Source of the DNA: Vespula vulgaris
Taxonomy: Eukaryota; Arthropoda; Insecta; Hymenoptera; Vespidae
Length of the DNA: 64,000 bases
Reading direction: 5' to 3'
NCBI RefSeq assembly: GCF_905475345.1
Contig: NC_066599.1
Coordinates: forward strand, 725,001-789,000
The position numbers and the translations under genes were made by a program. Below are positions 33,865 through 46,749 of this stretch, piece after piece. The notes below the pieces were generated by a model that worked only from the letters and a program-made list of their open reading frames with translations, ran no database searches and had not been told where the DNA came from. The number at the start of each line of letters is the position of its first letter. Position 1 is the first letter of the stretch.

Positions 33865-36800
33865 AAGAAAAAAAGTGGAAAAACGTTGGTAACGAGAAAA
33901 CGACGACGTTAATGAATCTCACGTGGCATTAATTATCCTTCCAGTAGCGTGAAACGAATTTCTCACATAGTAACCTTATTGAGAACGAGGTCTTTCGCTC
34001 GTGAATAAAAAATAAAACGGATTTCAGATTTATATTTATTTATTTATTTATTTATTTTTTATTTCTTTTTTCTATCTTTTTCATTCTTATTTTCTTTTTT
34101 TTTGTTTCCGTTCTTCTTTTCTCTATTTTTTCTTCTATTTTCATAGAAAGAATTTTTATCTCCGGGTTAGGAGAAAAATCATATATTCCGTTTGTGATTT
34201 CATTTGCAATTCAATAGTATAATACATGCAAGAATTATTTGATCCTTTATCAAGGGGAATAACAGTATATTATAAAAATAATTCTACATACGTACTTACT
34301 TCGCACAGAGGTATATCGTGTATCCATTGTAATGCAATTTTATAATCCAATCGAGTTAACGAAAGGAATGACTTTTATTTTATTTTTACTTTAACTTTTA
34401 CTTTTACTTTTACTTTTTTCTTTTTTTTTTTTCTAAGGATAACTGCATATAAGATAATGAAAACGATCGTATATACTTTACACGCAAGGTAGTAAAATAT
34501 TGATAATAATTTAATTTAATATTCGATCGTTGGAACGAAGAAATTAATTTCCTCTTTTTCTTTTTTTTCCTTTATTTTTAAGAGGTATTCCACAGATATA
34601 AAAAAAAAAAGAATTAATTTTATATCGCAGAAGAAATTACGTTACCGTTTCAATAAAAAAGAAATCAATCACTATAAACGACGATAGATCATTTTCGAAG
34701 AGGAAAAAAGGATCCATCGATCATTCCACTTCTTTGTTTCATTCATACAAGACTTTTTTTTACGAAATTTTGTTACGTTAGTCAGCTACTTCGGACGTAA
34801 CGCGTTTTTCTCGTTCGTTCTAAGTCCTTTCCCAAATTCTCTTCTCTTTTCTTTTTTTCTTTTCTCTTTTCTTTTTTTTGTTCAAACGAAAGGTAAAAGC
34901 TCGAACAGCCAGAGAAACGATTAACTTGCTAGCGGGCGTAATTTTGACGCCTCGCGAATAAAGTACCAGAAGACCCAGAACTTCCTCTTTCTCTCTCTCT
35001 CTCTCTCTTCTGAAAAAGTGCTTTTACCGTACTCTGATCTATTTCTCTTTTATTTCTCTCTCTTTCCATTTTTCCTTTCTTTACATTTTTATCTCCCTCT
35101 TTCCCTCTCTCTCTCTCTCTCTCTCTTTCTTTTCTTTTCCATCGTACGTGACACAGTAATTTCACGTTTTTCGCTGATATCGCTGACAATTGTCTTTACA
35201 ACGGCGAACTGAAATTGCTGTACATGTTCTGTCTCTTTCTCTCCTTGTCTAAATATATATTTTCTTCCTCTTCTTTCTTTATCTATTTATCTATCGTCCT
35301 CTTTGTCTCTCGGACTGTCTCTCCTTGTCCATTCCTACTTTTCTCCGTGTATGTACGTGCATACGTACGTAGAAGCATAAGTAGATACGTATGTATGTTC
35401 CTTTGTAATGGATGTTGAATAAGAGAATTCTCTCTCGTTTTCTTTACGATTCGAAGGCGCGACCAACGCACGAAAATGAAAGAATCTCGGAGAACTTTCA
35501 CCTACGCGCGCGCTGACTTTGATTACACGGCCTACTGGCTTTTTCCCTTGGCGCTTTGCGCATTCTTATATGCGAGAGAGCGGTAGCTTTTGAAATTTCT
35601 CCTTGCACCACTAACCTCTCCTCTCCTCTCCATCCCTCTGTCCTTCTCACCCTTCCGACTAACTGACTGACTCTTACGTAATTACAACGTCGTTTGACCC
35701 GCGCTACACCTTTTTATTTTATTTTATTTTCTTTTTTTTTTTTTTTAAAGCGTTTAAACTTGTGCAAGTAAACGTGTCGCGAGAAAACTCGAATGCTTAT
35801 GTGCGGACACGTATGCGTTTGTTTGTAGGGTTTAACTGTGGCCTTTGAGATTTGAGAGGACGCAGGTGAGAGAGAGAGAAAATTCTACACCGGTCGAGGA
35901 AAGGAAAAGGAAAAAGAAAAAATGAAAAGAATATCTATATATATATATATATATATATATGTCTCCGTTCTTGAGATTCTACATATTTGTACTTCCTTAA
36001 TTTTTTTTTTCTTTTTTCAGACATCAGTTTGTTCCTGATACCAATAGCCATTCTTTCTTTGGTGGAAAAGATTTATGGTTATTCGAGTGGTGCACCTCCA
36101 AAGACGTGCATCGATTTGACACCGAGGCACAGTGGAGGAAGACTTCAGAGTTCGTATCCGCCATATCAAGTTTTACCGGCCGCGGGACAGGGAAGAGTTC
36201 GTTTGATACTCGGAAGTCCTCAGGGCCTTGCTTATGAGGGTTTCTTGATCTTAGCCAAAGACGTTGAGACCGGAGAATTGATCGGTGAGTTCAGCAACTT
36301 GCCGGAAATCGCCAAGTTCGTCGAATGTACGCCCGGTGTTAAAGTACGTATGATATTAATTTATAATAAATCAATAAAAATCTCCTATGAATTTCACGTA
36401 TTATCTTATGCGAATATATATCTTTTTCGTTTTGTTTTGTCACATAGAACGCTGTTACACACAACAGCAAGGAAAAGAAACATAATCTTGAATTCGATTG
36501 GATTGCGCCGCTTCATTACGAGGGTACCATTATTTTCAAGTAGGTATTAAATAAAGCCGATTAAAATAAGTTTATAAAAGGTTTCTATCTATGCGAGAGA
36601 AATCAATGAATATTCGAAACGATGTGTAATAATGATATATGTCGGCTTTTGATACTGGATAATTTTTTCTTTTAAGAAGCACAGATGCTAATAGGATATA
36701 ATATATACATAAATATACGTGGTTTTATATATATTTTATTTTATGTCGTAGTATAATTATATTTCCCTTAACGTAAATAGTACGAAACGTATACAAACAA

Positions 36801-37740
36801 GAAAAATCTTCTCTGTAAAAGTTAATTCAATTATATTTCTCTCTCTCTCTCTCTCTCCGTTTTTACAAAATAGTTTTTGTTGTCATCGTTTATAACGTTG
36901 TCTTCGTCGTAGATGAGTCACTCGTGTTATGTTTCGTCTTTTGATATTCAAGAGAGATATACTTGGAAGGAATGTGTCTAACGTCATCGGTAAACAGCAT
37001 CATTGCTAGCAAATCGATTCGTATTCAACGATTTCAGGATTTCCCTTCTCCCTTCGGTTGATTAATGTCGTTTAAATTGGTTTCTGCGATAGCTCTACCT
37101 TCGCTCAGGATTATGCCACATATTGGGTTGGCGTTGAATCACCAAAGGTTACCGTTCTGAAACGATCCATCGACGTTCTGACTTCCTCGACATCGTCGAC
37201 GACCTTGAGAACAACTACGCCGCCATATTATTATCCAAAGAACGACGAAGAATTGGTAAGGTTTCTTTGCTAAATCTTTTACGTTCAACGACGAAATTAA
37301 TTTCATTTTGTCGTAGAAATTTGGTACAGAACTCTTAACGTCGTATCAGATAATATCTTAATATATTGATATGTAATATTTTACATATATTTATAGATTT
37401 AAATTTTTCGTAACAATAGTTGAATCGATACTAATACCAGTTAGCTAATATTATATCAGATATTAATAATCTTCTATATTTATGTTTACGTATATGTAAT
37501 TTTAAATCGAACTTGGAAATAACGATAACGTTTTAAATACTAATGGAACTATTAAAAACTGTACATAGATTGTACATATTTTCAATGCCAGTGGTTAGTT
37601 AAATCGTTTGCAAAGAGTGTCTTGGGATAAAAGTGTCGTTCTCTCCAGCATTTTGCATTTTTATACTTTCCAGTGATAGTCCCGGAGCGTAAGAAGAAGA
37701 GAAATATATAATGAGAAAGACGAGTTAAAATTGCACAGAT

Positions 37741-37795
<55 letters not shown>

Positions 37796-40700
37796 TGCAA
37801 GTATCAACAATCCTGGATTTGTCGTTATATCTATATATTTTTATTTCGACAGTTTGCATTGCATCTTAAGAGAGAAAGAGATAAGCTAATTGGACTTGAG
37901 TGATTTATGTCGATGTTTTCTACTCGTTATTATTATCTTTACATCTCATCGTATTTACCTTCTGTTAAACTATTTCATTTACCCTTCCTTTCCATCCTCT
38001 CCCATTTTACTTTGTACTTGTACGAGATAGAGGATTAAACGAAGTAGAAGTAGAGAACAGTTTGTTCTCTCCTGCATATATAGGAAAGTTTGCCGATTGT
38101 CGTCTCCTTGGCTTTATCCAATGTCTAATCCGTTCATGCGATGCATTCTCTTCAGTCAGCTTCAATCCTAACTAAAGTCTACAATTAACTGAAACGTCGA
38201 GAGAAAATCATTTGTCAAAGATGACGACGACGATGATGACGACGACGACGACGACGACGACGACGTCGATGACGATGATAATGAAACGAAATGAAATGCT
38301 ATCTATGTTGCCTTTATTACGCTTGCTATAGAATACCAGAATACTATCCCAATTGACGAATGTAGCCTCTTCAAGGACGTTGACAGATACTCTGTTTTTC
38401 TTTAATCTCTTTTTTCTTTTTTATATTAAAGATATTTTCAATTGGAAAAGAAAAGGAAGAAATAGAAATGAAAATCTGCTAAATTATTATCCATTGCCAA
38501 ATTTTCCAGAAATAATGATAATAATAATAATAACCTATATCGACAATATCTTATCAGATCAAAAATGATTCTCACCTGTAGAAAATTGTCCCCTTGAAGA
38601 GGTCGCTCATATTTTGCATCCGTCCATTTTTTAATTAGTTTGGAATGATATTAGAAATATTAGAATACTCTGTCTCTCTCTATCTTCATATTAATTTTTT
38701 TTCGGACGCGGTAGTGTCTCATTGATGAATATCTTACAGGTTAGTAATCAAGACGACCCCTTTTATGAGGGATGCAGCGAGACAAAGAATTGCTTTGGAT
38801 TGCCTTCTGGCTGTCTACAGACAAAGAATTGTAAAATTGCTGTCTCCGTGTTAGTCCGCGGAGACCGATATCTCTTCGAGATGCAAGGACGAGAAGGAAA
38901 ATACGTTGCCGTTGGGCTCTCGGAAAATAATAAAATGGTAATTGAAATTGATTGAAAAAGAAAAAAAAAAGAAAGAAAAGAAAAGAAAAAGAAAATGTAT
39001 TTCCTCCTGTCTCGTTACTAATTAATTTAGCGCGGGGGACTATTTCTGATTTTTTCTTTTTCTTTTTTTTTCTCTTCCTCGTTCGTTCCTTCTACTTATT
39101 TCTAATACCTGCGAATGCGTTCTTCCATGTATTATGCACACAGGGTGACGATAGCGTGGTGGAATGTACAATAGAGGGAAGTGATATCAAATTACACACG
39201 TCATGGAATACTCCTAACAAGCGTAACGAGCGACAGAGCTTGGTAATTATTTTAGCATAATTAATAGTCTTCATTAGATGTTGTTTAATTATTATCAGAA
39301 TCAATAACGCTCGTTAAACCTTGCTAAAAATCTTTGAACGCGTAGATACACTGTAATCGACTTATATTTATTTATTTAATACGTTCGTTCGTTCGTTCGT
39401 TCGTTTATTTATTTATTTATCGGTTTATTTATTTATTTATTTATTACGTTCTAATTTCTTACAGCAACAAGGTAGCGTTCAACTCGAATCAGCTTCGCTC
39501 AATGATGACCTGATAACATGCAAATTCTGGAGAGACAAGATAACCGTAATGCAAGATCATAAATTCGATCTTGTCAATAAGCCATACTATCTTTTGTTGG
39601 TTCATGGTAGCGAGTTGAGAGGTATTAAAGTTTACGTTTAATCACTCGAATCTGATCTGACGAAATATTAACGCGTCATATTCTTCGCGTTACTCGTTAC
39701 ATATCTCATTCTTAGCTTGTTGTGTGTTTTAGCCAACGGCGTAGGATATCACAACCTACTTTATGATTCTACGGGCGAAGCAAAATTATTGTCCGACGTT
39801 GGCTCATTCACGGCATCGAATAACATGTTGATTCATATTCACGGTTCCTTGATGATAGTTGCATGGATGGGTACTACTTCGATCGCTATACTTTTAGCAA
39901 GATATTACAAACAAACTTGGGTTCATTCCAAAATGTGTGGAAAGGATCATTGGTTCGCCGTAAGTTTTCTTCGCGAATATCTTCTTTTAAATTGCCTAAA
40001 TTTTATCGCGTTATGAACTATAATCGATCCTTGCTATCGAATCGTTTGCATTCAAGTCGCATTATTCGATTTTACGATAACGAGTGAGCAGAGTATATCG
40101 ATCGCTGATTTTCTTAGTGTTAAATAAATTCCATACAGAGATTGTCTAAGCTTTTCAAGATTACGAACAATAGACGATAAAAGACGTTCGTATTCTTTTC
40201 TTCACTTCACTTTACTTTATTTTATTTTCCCTTTCTTTTCTTCTCGTTTCAAGTGGCACACCTTCCTGAATAGCATTACCTGCATTCTAACGTTGATTGC
40301 TATCGTCGTTATATTCGTTGAGCTCGGTACGTGGAGCACCGAAACTTTCCACGCGTCTCTTGGATTGGCCACGACGATTTTATGTTTCATACAACCATTC
40401 ATAGCGGCTATGAGGCCCGAACCAGGTGCACCTAGGCGCCAACTTTTCAATTGGACCCACTGGTTCATCGGGAATGCGGCACAGATTTGCGCGAGTAAGT
40501 TTTGAATTTAAATCGCCAGCTTTACGTTGCCAGACGGTAACTAGTGTTCTTCCTCCTCCTCTCCCCTCTCACCACACCTCCCAATCCTGCCTTATTCCTT
40601 TATATCACATTTTTCCATAATAAATTGCTGATCGGCACAATCGTGAAATTACTTTTCGCAGTCGTCGCTCTATTTTTCGCTGTACGATTGAACAAGGCCA

Positions 40701-41510
40701 AACTTCCGGAATGGGTCGATTGGATTTTGGTCGCTTATGTCATATTTCACGTTTTGACGCACGTGACACTCACCGTAAGTAAAAATAATCATATTCCTAG
40801 CCTCCCTTCTGCATCTCGTTTCATGTTTTATTTTCATCTTTTTTCTCTTTCTTTCCTTTCTTTTCTTTTTTTTTCAAAATTACGGAAATACACGCTGTCG
40901 CACTCTTCGTCCTTGTAGTTCGCTCTTGTCGTTTGAGTTATGCAAATAATTAACGAGCGATATAATTTAATTTGTATAAGAATGAATGCTAAATTTATTC
41001 GGTCGTAAATCGATCACTTTCGTGGTTGTTAATAAAGGATCAAGGAATAATTACGAAGCGTAACTTCCTTGATGTTGACTTTCTTTTTTTTGCTTGTTTT
41101 TATTTTCGTTTTTATTCTTTATCGCGTTATTTAGTTCCTTGGTTATGCACCGGAGAGAGAGTCCGCTCAGAGAGGAGATTCTTTCCCTATGAAGGATATG
41201 AATCCTCGTGGACAGATGACGAGCTCGGATACGAGAATGGAAGCTCCTGTAAGTTCATTAGTAACGATAAGATTCTACTAATATACTCGAGAGAGAGAGT
41301 GAGAGAGTGAGAGAGAGAGGGCGAGAGAAATAATTTATCTTAACAGCTGTTATTCTCTCTCTGTTTTAGCGAGCTGGCCTGAGAAAACTTATTCTTGGCA
41401 TTTACGTCGTCGTAATCATCGTTTTCCTTGCAATTTTAATTACCGTCGTCGTCTTGGCACCGATCGAGGAAACATGGTCGTCTATTAAAAATACCATTTC
41501 GAGTTACTGA
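27907..41510 (+). CDS. ferric-chelate reductase 1-like (Reeler-DOMON-cytochrome b561) protein
   Basis: Predicted membrane protein of 625 residues that would move electrons across a membrane through b561 hemes, as in the FRRS1/SDR2 family. Coding exons: 27907-27916, 36021-36343, 36448-36539, 37093-37255, 38740-38937, 39144-39242, 39465-39621, 39733-39959, 40254-40494, 40662-40774, 41135-41248, 41370-41510. All junctions are GT-AG and keep the frame. Residues 1-22 form a signal peptide (MKFHISLFLIPIAILSL...). Reeler is about 24-170, DOMON about 200-345, b561 about 378-545 and a last membrane helix about 588-608. The start exon encodes only three codons plus one base, and its 8.1-kb intron makes that exon the least certain part. 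Length fits the family (human FRRS1 is near 590). Substrate in insects is unknown. Confidence 0.85.
27917..36020 (+). other. intron 1 of the FRRS1-like gene (8.1 kb)
   Basis: Starts GTAAGTAAC and ends CTTTTTTCAG. It contains CA repeat 28089-28113, CT repeats 28217-28259 and 28687-28709, GA repeat 33808-33861, TA repeat 35937-35960 and many T-rich tracts. I found no nested gene in it. Confidence 0.6.
33808..33861. repeat. (GA)n microsatellite
   Basis: About 54 bases of GA with two GACA interruptions, inside intron 1. Confidence 0.9.
36021..37255 (+). CDS. exons 2-4: signal peptide end and Reeler domain
   Basis: Exon 2 opens after a T-rich tract ending TTTTTTCAG, and its first two bases complete a codon begun in exon 1. 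The sequence holds reeler hallmarks: SGAPPKTCIDLTPRH near residue 25, a GFLILAKD segment and the C-terminal FNSTFAQDYATYWVGVES strand. Exon 3 must end at 36539 (donor GTAGGT), because one base later would join out of frame and two later would add a stop. After the domain comes a Thr/Ser-rich linker. Confidence 0.85.
37740..37792. repeat. (GA)n microsatellite
   Basis: Roughly 53 bases of GA with single A insertions. Confidence 0.9.
38221..38280. repeat. (GAC/GAT)n trinucleotide tract
   Basis: About 60 bases of GAC and GAT triplets inside an intron. Confidence 0.9.
38740..39621 (+). CDS. exons 5-7: DOMON domain
   Basis: Begins with a Cys-rich lead (four Cys in about 20 residues) and continues with the beta-rich DOMON pattern: YLFEMQGREGKYVAVGLS, then MGDDSVVEC, then the strand ending PYYLLLVHGSELR. 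DOMON domains of this family bind heme or sugar. Junction phases are 0, 0, 0 and 1. Confidence 0.85.
39733..40774 (+). CDS. exons 8-10: cytochrome b561 transmembrane core
   Basis: Hydrophobic helices carry four conserved histidines at about residues 384 (IHGSLM), 425 (WHTFL), 456 (FHASLG) and 492 (NWTHWF), the usual bis-heme ligands. Exon 10 must start at 40662 after CTTTTCGCAG, since this is the only acceptor that gives a continuous helix (ICAIVALFFAVRL). An RPEPGAPRR loop joins helices as in FRRS1. Confidence 0.85.
41135..41510 (+). CDS. exons 11-12: cytoplasmic linker and C-terminal helix
   Basis: Exon 11 encodes a polar segment rich in Met, Ser and Arg. Exon 12 encodes a strongly hydrophobic helix (LILGIYVVVIIVFLAIL) and ends with a TGA at 41508. 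This extra helix after the b561 core is common in insect and vertebrate FRRS1-type proteins. Confidence 0.8.
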
Positions 41511-41521
41511 CCTTAATACAG

Positions 41522-41527
41522 AATAAA
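41522..41527 (+). terminator. possible polyadenylation signal
   Basis: AATAAA eleven bases after the stop codon, running into a long A-rich tract. The A tract makes the match easy by chance and the site is unusually close to the stop, so a further signal downstream may be the true one. Confidence 0.3.
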
Positions 41528-42362
41528 AAAAAAAAAAAAAAAAAAGAAAAAGAAAAAAAAAAAGAAAAAAAGAACGAAGAAAAAAGACATCATCAGAAGT
41601 TCCCAAAGATAATTTATTGCGTCTGTCCCATTGCGAAGAAGTATATTTGTTTTTCAGAGCTAAGTTAGTTTTAAAAGTAAAATTAATGCGCGCATGTATC
41701 TACACGTTTAACAATAGATTTAATTTTCTTTCTTTCCTTTTTTTTTCTTTTTTTTTTCTCTTTCTTTCTTTCTTTTTTAGATTAACCTGCTCGACGAAGA
41801 ACTAATCCTGCCTACTTTATAATCCCACGAGAATTCCTTACTCTTTCAAAAATCCTTAAATTTAGGTAAGTTTGTTACTTAATATATTATATATTATAAG
41901 ATGTAATCATAAAAAAAAAAAGATAAATACGTATTATATTTAGAATTCCGTTTTTATAGTCATTTTCACGTACTCGCGTATGCAAAGTGGAGAATATATT
42001 AATTAAAATTTTCTGAAAGATAGGAAATTAGTATGTAAGTACGTTCCGACAAGATGCCGCTTAACATGTTTAATAATTAAAAACTATGCACGTAGGACAG
42101 AGTCGTATTGTACCTACGTACCTACCAACCTACCTATACCTACCTACCTATCTATTTACACACATAGATACGTACGACGTACGTACAACAGATATTCGCA
42201 TAATTGTATCTTGAAAAGTAACAAAAGGGTTCGCATGAACGAATCCTTTCACAAAGCACTGGCGGAGAGCTTGAGTAGCGAAGAAGGGAAATACATAGTT
42301 CGTGGAAAGGGAGTACAAAGATAGAGTGGTAGAAAAGACCACAGGTGTAGTAGATGCGCGTA

Positions 42363-42680
42363 TATGGAGAGAGAGAGAGAGAGAGAAAGAAAGAAAGAGA
42401 GAGAAAGAGGGGTTGATGTAAGGGGCTGTACGGAGCAAGAGAGAAAGAGAGAGGTTGGCGGTATAAAGGGTTGTATAGGGCAAAAGAGAAAGAGAGAGAG
42501 AGAGAGAGATAAAGAGAGAAATAGAAATAGAGAGTGGGTGGAGAATCAAGGGAAAATATCTCGTAGATTCCGTGCTCTGAAAACAACAAAAAAAGAAAAA
42601 AAGGAGAAGAAAGAAAAAAGTGAAAAAACTGAGTGGGGTAGAAAAAAAAGAAGAAGAAAAGTGTGTTATAGTCAAAGCAC
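42363..42680. repeat. GA-rich purine tract
   Basis: About 300 bases with more than 80% purines on the plus strand, including several (GA)n runs. Complementary Ser/Leu/Phe frames on the minus strand are artefacts. Confidence 0.85.
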
Positions 42681-42989
42681 GTGAAAAGCGTGCTTATCAA
42701 AGTATTAAATAGTTCTCTTTCTTTATCTATATTTTATTTCTCTATACAGGTTAAAGCCAGGTCTGTATGGATTTTTCCCCGAACAAATTCTTATCGATGA
42801 AGAAAGTAGGAAAGAAGGAAGGAAAGAAAATTCGTAACGAAAGAAAGACAAAAGGAAACTAATATGTTGAAGAAGAAGAAAAAGAAGAAGAAGAAGAAGA
42901 AAAAGAAAAAGAAACGTGCGTAAACCGATAAAGGCTTATCTAGAGGAGAGTGTCGAGAAATCGTAGAACGAGAAAAAGAGAGAGCGAGA

Positions 42990-43022
<33 letters not shown>

Positions 43023-43139
43023 GCTTCCGTCCAGGGAATTCTCACCCCCACCTGATTGGATAGCCTGGAGAGAAGGTCGTTTTCGGGGGTAGTATAATAA
43101 ACGCAGGGCAAAAGAAATATGGCGACCGATCGAAGGCGA

Positions 43140-43309
43140 CGGTGGTGGTGGTCGGAGACGGTAGTGGTGGTAGTGGTGGTGGTGGTGGTGGCGGCGGCGG
43201 CGGTGGTGGCGGTGGTGAAGGTGGTGGTGGTGGTGGTGGTGGTGGTGGAGGTGGTAGTAGTAGTAGTAATAGTAATAGTAGTAGTGGTGGTGGTGGTGGT
43301 GGTGGTGCT
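43140..43309. repeat. (GGT/GGC)n trinucleotide tract
   Basis: About 170 bases of GGT with GGC, AGT and GAA variants. It yields poly-Gly, poly-Val and poly-Pro/His frames in every register, and no single frame is favoured. Confidence 0.9.
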
Positions 43310-43450
43310 CGTGACGCATTCCACACGGCGTCTTTCAGCGTCCCTCGGCGGCGCCACCGTCAACCAACCCCCGCAGTTCGATTGGAAGCACCGGCCGGCG
43401 TCGGCGGAAGCCGCGTTGCTCTCTCACGTTACGATCGTCGTTCATTCGTG
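43310..43450 (+). promoter_or_regulatory. GC-rich, CpG-containing stretch, possible promoter
   Basis: Much richer in G+C and CpG than its surroundings and ending in TCATTCGTGCTC, which resembles an insect initiator. It lies 6.3 kb before the EGF gene start. Promoter activity is inference. Confidence 0.25.
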
Positions 43451-43483
<33 letters not shown>

Positions 43484-43716
43484 AGCACACATACTTATAT
43501 ATATATATATATCTACAGAGAGATACACACACAAACACACACACACTGTTATACACGGATTCACTTTTACTCGCTACATCTATATATCTTTCTCTGTCTG
43601 TCTATTTCTCTTTCTCTGTCTCTTTCTCCTCTCTTTCTCTCTCTTTCTCTCTCTCTAACTTATAGCGTTCTTATCGGAGTCACGAGAAAGTCTTCGCGTC
43701 GTACGTTTTCTATCTG

Positions 43717-43719
43717 TTC

Positions 43720-43762
<43 letters not shown>

Positions 43763-43802
43763 GGTCTGTCGGTCTGCCTCTCTGTCTGTCTGACCGTCTG
43801 TC
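43717..43802. repeat. (CTGT)n microsatellite
   Basis: Four-base repeat of about 85 bases with CGGT interruptions. Confidence 0.9.
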
Positions 43803-43950
43803 TGACTCCGCTCTGTGAGCCCTTTACTCGCGTGAACGTTTATTCTTCGCATTTCATGCGAACGCGCTGTTCGAAGCTGTGCGTCTCGGGTAAAAAGCAA
43901 GCACCCTAGAGATAGTGCTCCAAGAGAAGTACGAATAGGAAGTGAAAGAA

Positions 43951-44018
43951 TAAGAAGAAGAAGAAGTACAAGAAAAAGAAGAAGAAGAAGAAGAAGAAGA
44001 AGAAGAAGAAGAAGAAGA
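43951..44018. repeat. (GAA)n tract
   Basis: Trinucleotide run of about 65 bases, nearly pure from 43978. Confidence 0.9.
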
Positions 44019-44324
44019 GTTCAACGCGCATGTGTATGTGTGTATGTGCGTGCGTGTGTGTGCGTGTATGTGTCAATGACACTTTAACTCGGATCATTCT
44101 TCCTTGTTTTTCTGTTTTATCTCGTTCAATTCTATATTTCCATATTCGTCATCGTGTGTTCTCTACTATCCCCGTTCATTCTCTCTCTCTCTCTCTCTTT
44201 CTCTTTCTCTTACGCTATATGGTTCTACACGCGAGCTTTCCCAACAGTTAGACAACAGGATCGATTGTGTCTCGCGTGAATAGGATCGAAGAATTTTTCA
44301 TAGTTAATTTAACTCTTGTTCTAT

Positions 44325-44327
<3 letters not shown>

Positions 44328-44397
<70 letters not shown>
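44328..44397. repeat. (CT)n microsatellite
   Basis: About 70 bases of perfect CT, the longest uninterrupted dinucleotide run seen here. Confidence 0.95.
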
Positions 44398-44400
<3 letters not shown>

Positions 44401-44987
44401 ACACACAAACACACACCCTCTTTTCCTTTTTATACCTCTGTCCTTTTCTTTCCAATACGTTTCGTCCGTTCGATCGTTCTCACCTCGTGTTTTTATCTAT
44501 TTATTTATTTATCTATTTATTTAGTTTGTTTTTTTTCTTTTTTTCGTTCTAGCAAACACAAATATACGACCAGATTGATGTCATTGAGTGATATTACGAC
44601 GCGATAACATTAAAATTTTACGACCTTTCTTTAATAATATTGACAAGATAGAAGGACATTTTTACTACGCTTGAACGTAAATCTTCGATCGCGGAATGTA
44701 TCAGTTTAAAGAGTAACGTTCACGATGCTTATCTTCCTTGCTGAGGTTTAAGCATAGGGCAAAAGGGCAATAGAAGGCAAGCTTACCCTTAGTTGATCTT
44801 TCAACGTGTTAAGAAAGGAGCTAGTCGATTTTGCACAGGTAGAATCAACAGTTACGTGTGTACGTACTCGTCGTACAGTGTGTGCCGAGCGTTGATTCTT
44901 TCGCTTCGTTTGTGTAGAGCAAATTCGAATTTGCGTTTCTCTCTGTGCTTCTCGGCTTTTTTTTTCATCCCCTTTCTCATTCTCTAT

Positions 44988-45010
44988 CTCTCTTTCTCTC
45001 TCTCTCTCTC

Positions 45011-45059
<49 letters not shown>

Positions 45060-45134
45060 CACATCGATTTTTGTAGCACTCCGACGGTATAACGAATATT
45101 AATATTCTGTCTACGATGGAATAACGAATATTCA

Positions 45135-45190
<56 letters not shown>
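44988..45190. repeat. CT, TA, CT microsatellite cluster
   Basis: CT at about 44990-45014, TA at 45017-45054 and CT at 45138-45188. Confidence 0.9.
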
Positions 45191-45194
<4 letters not shown>

Positions 45195-45931
45195 CATTCT
45201 GCTATTTATTTTTCATTCCTTGTTTTATTTATTAAAAGTAACGACTCGGTCGTTTAATATAGTTCGTCTCCGATAAGAATGAAATTAATTCTGTTCCAAA
45301 GACCCGTTTAAATCTTTGGCTTTGAATTTATTTATGCACTTATTTTATTCTTTTTTTTTTCTTTTTTTTTCTAATAAAATTCTAACAGATTCAGCATATT
45401 TCTTGTATAATATCTATGTCTATTCTTGTATAATGTGTGTGAGTGCGCACGCACTTAGAGGTAGAGTGCTATGCTCGTTTACAAGTTTCTCGCGTAATAA
45501 TTTGTCGCTCGATTTGGTCGTACGTTAAGGGAAAATTCGTTTATCGATTCTAGCTGATAAACATATTACACGGACATTTTCACCGTCGATATCGTTCCTC
45601 AAGGAGGATTCTAAACACCAGACGACACCGTCGCAAGCCGTCGCTACGTCCAACGTTAAGCCGAACGTGTACCCTGTGTCGCCTCTTAGCCTTTCGAAGT
45701 TATCTAGAAAATGTCAATAAAATGTCACACGTGGACGCCTATTGGAGCGTGTTTAAATGGCTGCATGCGTAGATTTATATATATATATATTTTTTTTTTT
45801 TAATATAATTCCAGAGTCTCACAAAGAAAAGAGAGAACAAAAAAATTTGTTTCATTATTATTATTATGGTTATTAACATTATATAAATTTATTTATAACT
45901 AACTTATTGATATCAATATTATTGTACTATA

Positions 45932-45979
<48 letters not shown>
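45932..45979. repeat. (TA)n microsatellite
   Basis: About 46 bases of TA repeat ending at CTGCAGTATG. Confidence 0.9.
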
Positions 45980-46707
45980 TGCAGTATGTATACTTGATAT
46001 TCTTATTATAGCACGTCTTCTTTTCTTTTCTTTTTTTAAGAATTAAAAATAAATTTCTACATATTTTCTCGCTTTGTACTCTTCGTGTTTCGTAAGAGAA
46101 AAGTTTGTTAAAAATTTTTGAAATTTAGGGAAGGATATCACGAGGTTCAAAGAGAGGGTATAGGGTTACGTTCGTCTCAGACAGGTCATTTTCAAGATCA
46201 TTAATCTCACGAAGACTTGAGAGGAATTATGAGATAGGGATAAAGAAAATTACTCTATGATATTCGGCTATTCGGTTCTTCAGTCTTTTTATAGATAGAA
46301 AAGAGAAAAAAGAGTGAAAAAATATTTATTTAATTATCATCGTCAATTATTATTAACTATTATTATTATAATTATAGTGAAGGGTGCACAAAAAATTCAT
46401 GCATTATCCGATTACTCGATACACGAGTTCTCTTAGCGATAGAGAAGAGAGAAAAGACTTCGTTCGATCGTAATAACTGAATTTAAAAGAAAAAGAAGAA
46501 AAGAAAAAATTTTGTCATATCGAGGAAGAAAAAAAAAGATTGTAGGATGATTCGACTACTGGAATCTAGATCGTTCTCTTTCACTTGTAAATTTGACGGA
46601 AATGAGAGAGACAGAAAGTAAAAGAAGGGAAAAAAGAGAAAAATTTAATGTTTTGTTTAATTATTGTTATTATAGTAAAACGAGCAGAGTGAGAGACAGA
46701 GAGAGAC

Positions 46708-46749
<42 letters not shown>

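Larger units (their letters stand above)
37256..38739 (+). other. intron 4 of the FRRS1-like gene
   Basis: Holds a GA repeat at 37740-37792 and a GAC/GAT trinucleotide tract at 38221-38280. No other feature seen. Confidence 0.6.

Noticed and set aside
35987..36550. 187-codon frame starting at an ATG at 35987
   Set aside because: The start lies in the T-rich tract of the 3' splice site and the end runs into the next intron and exon 3 in the wrong frame. Only 36021-36343 is coding.
43042..43909. Long Gly-, Val-, Pro- and His-rich frames over the GGT tract
   Set aside because: Every register and both strands are open through the triplet tract, so openness carries no information. No conserved flanking domain.
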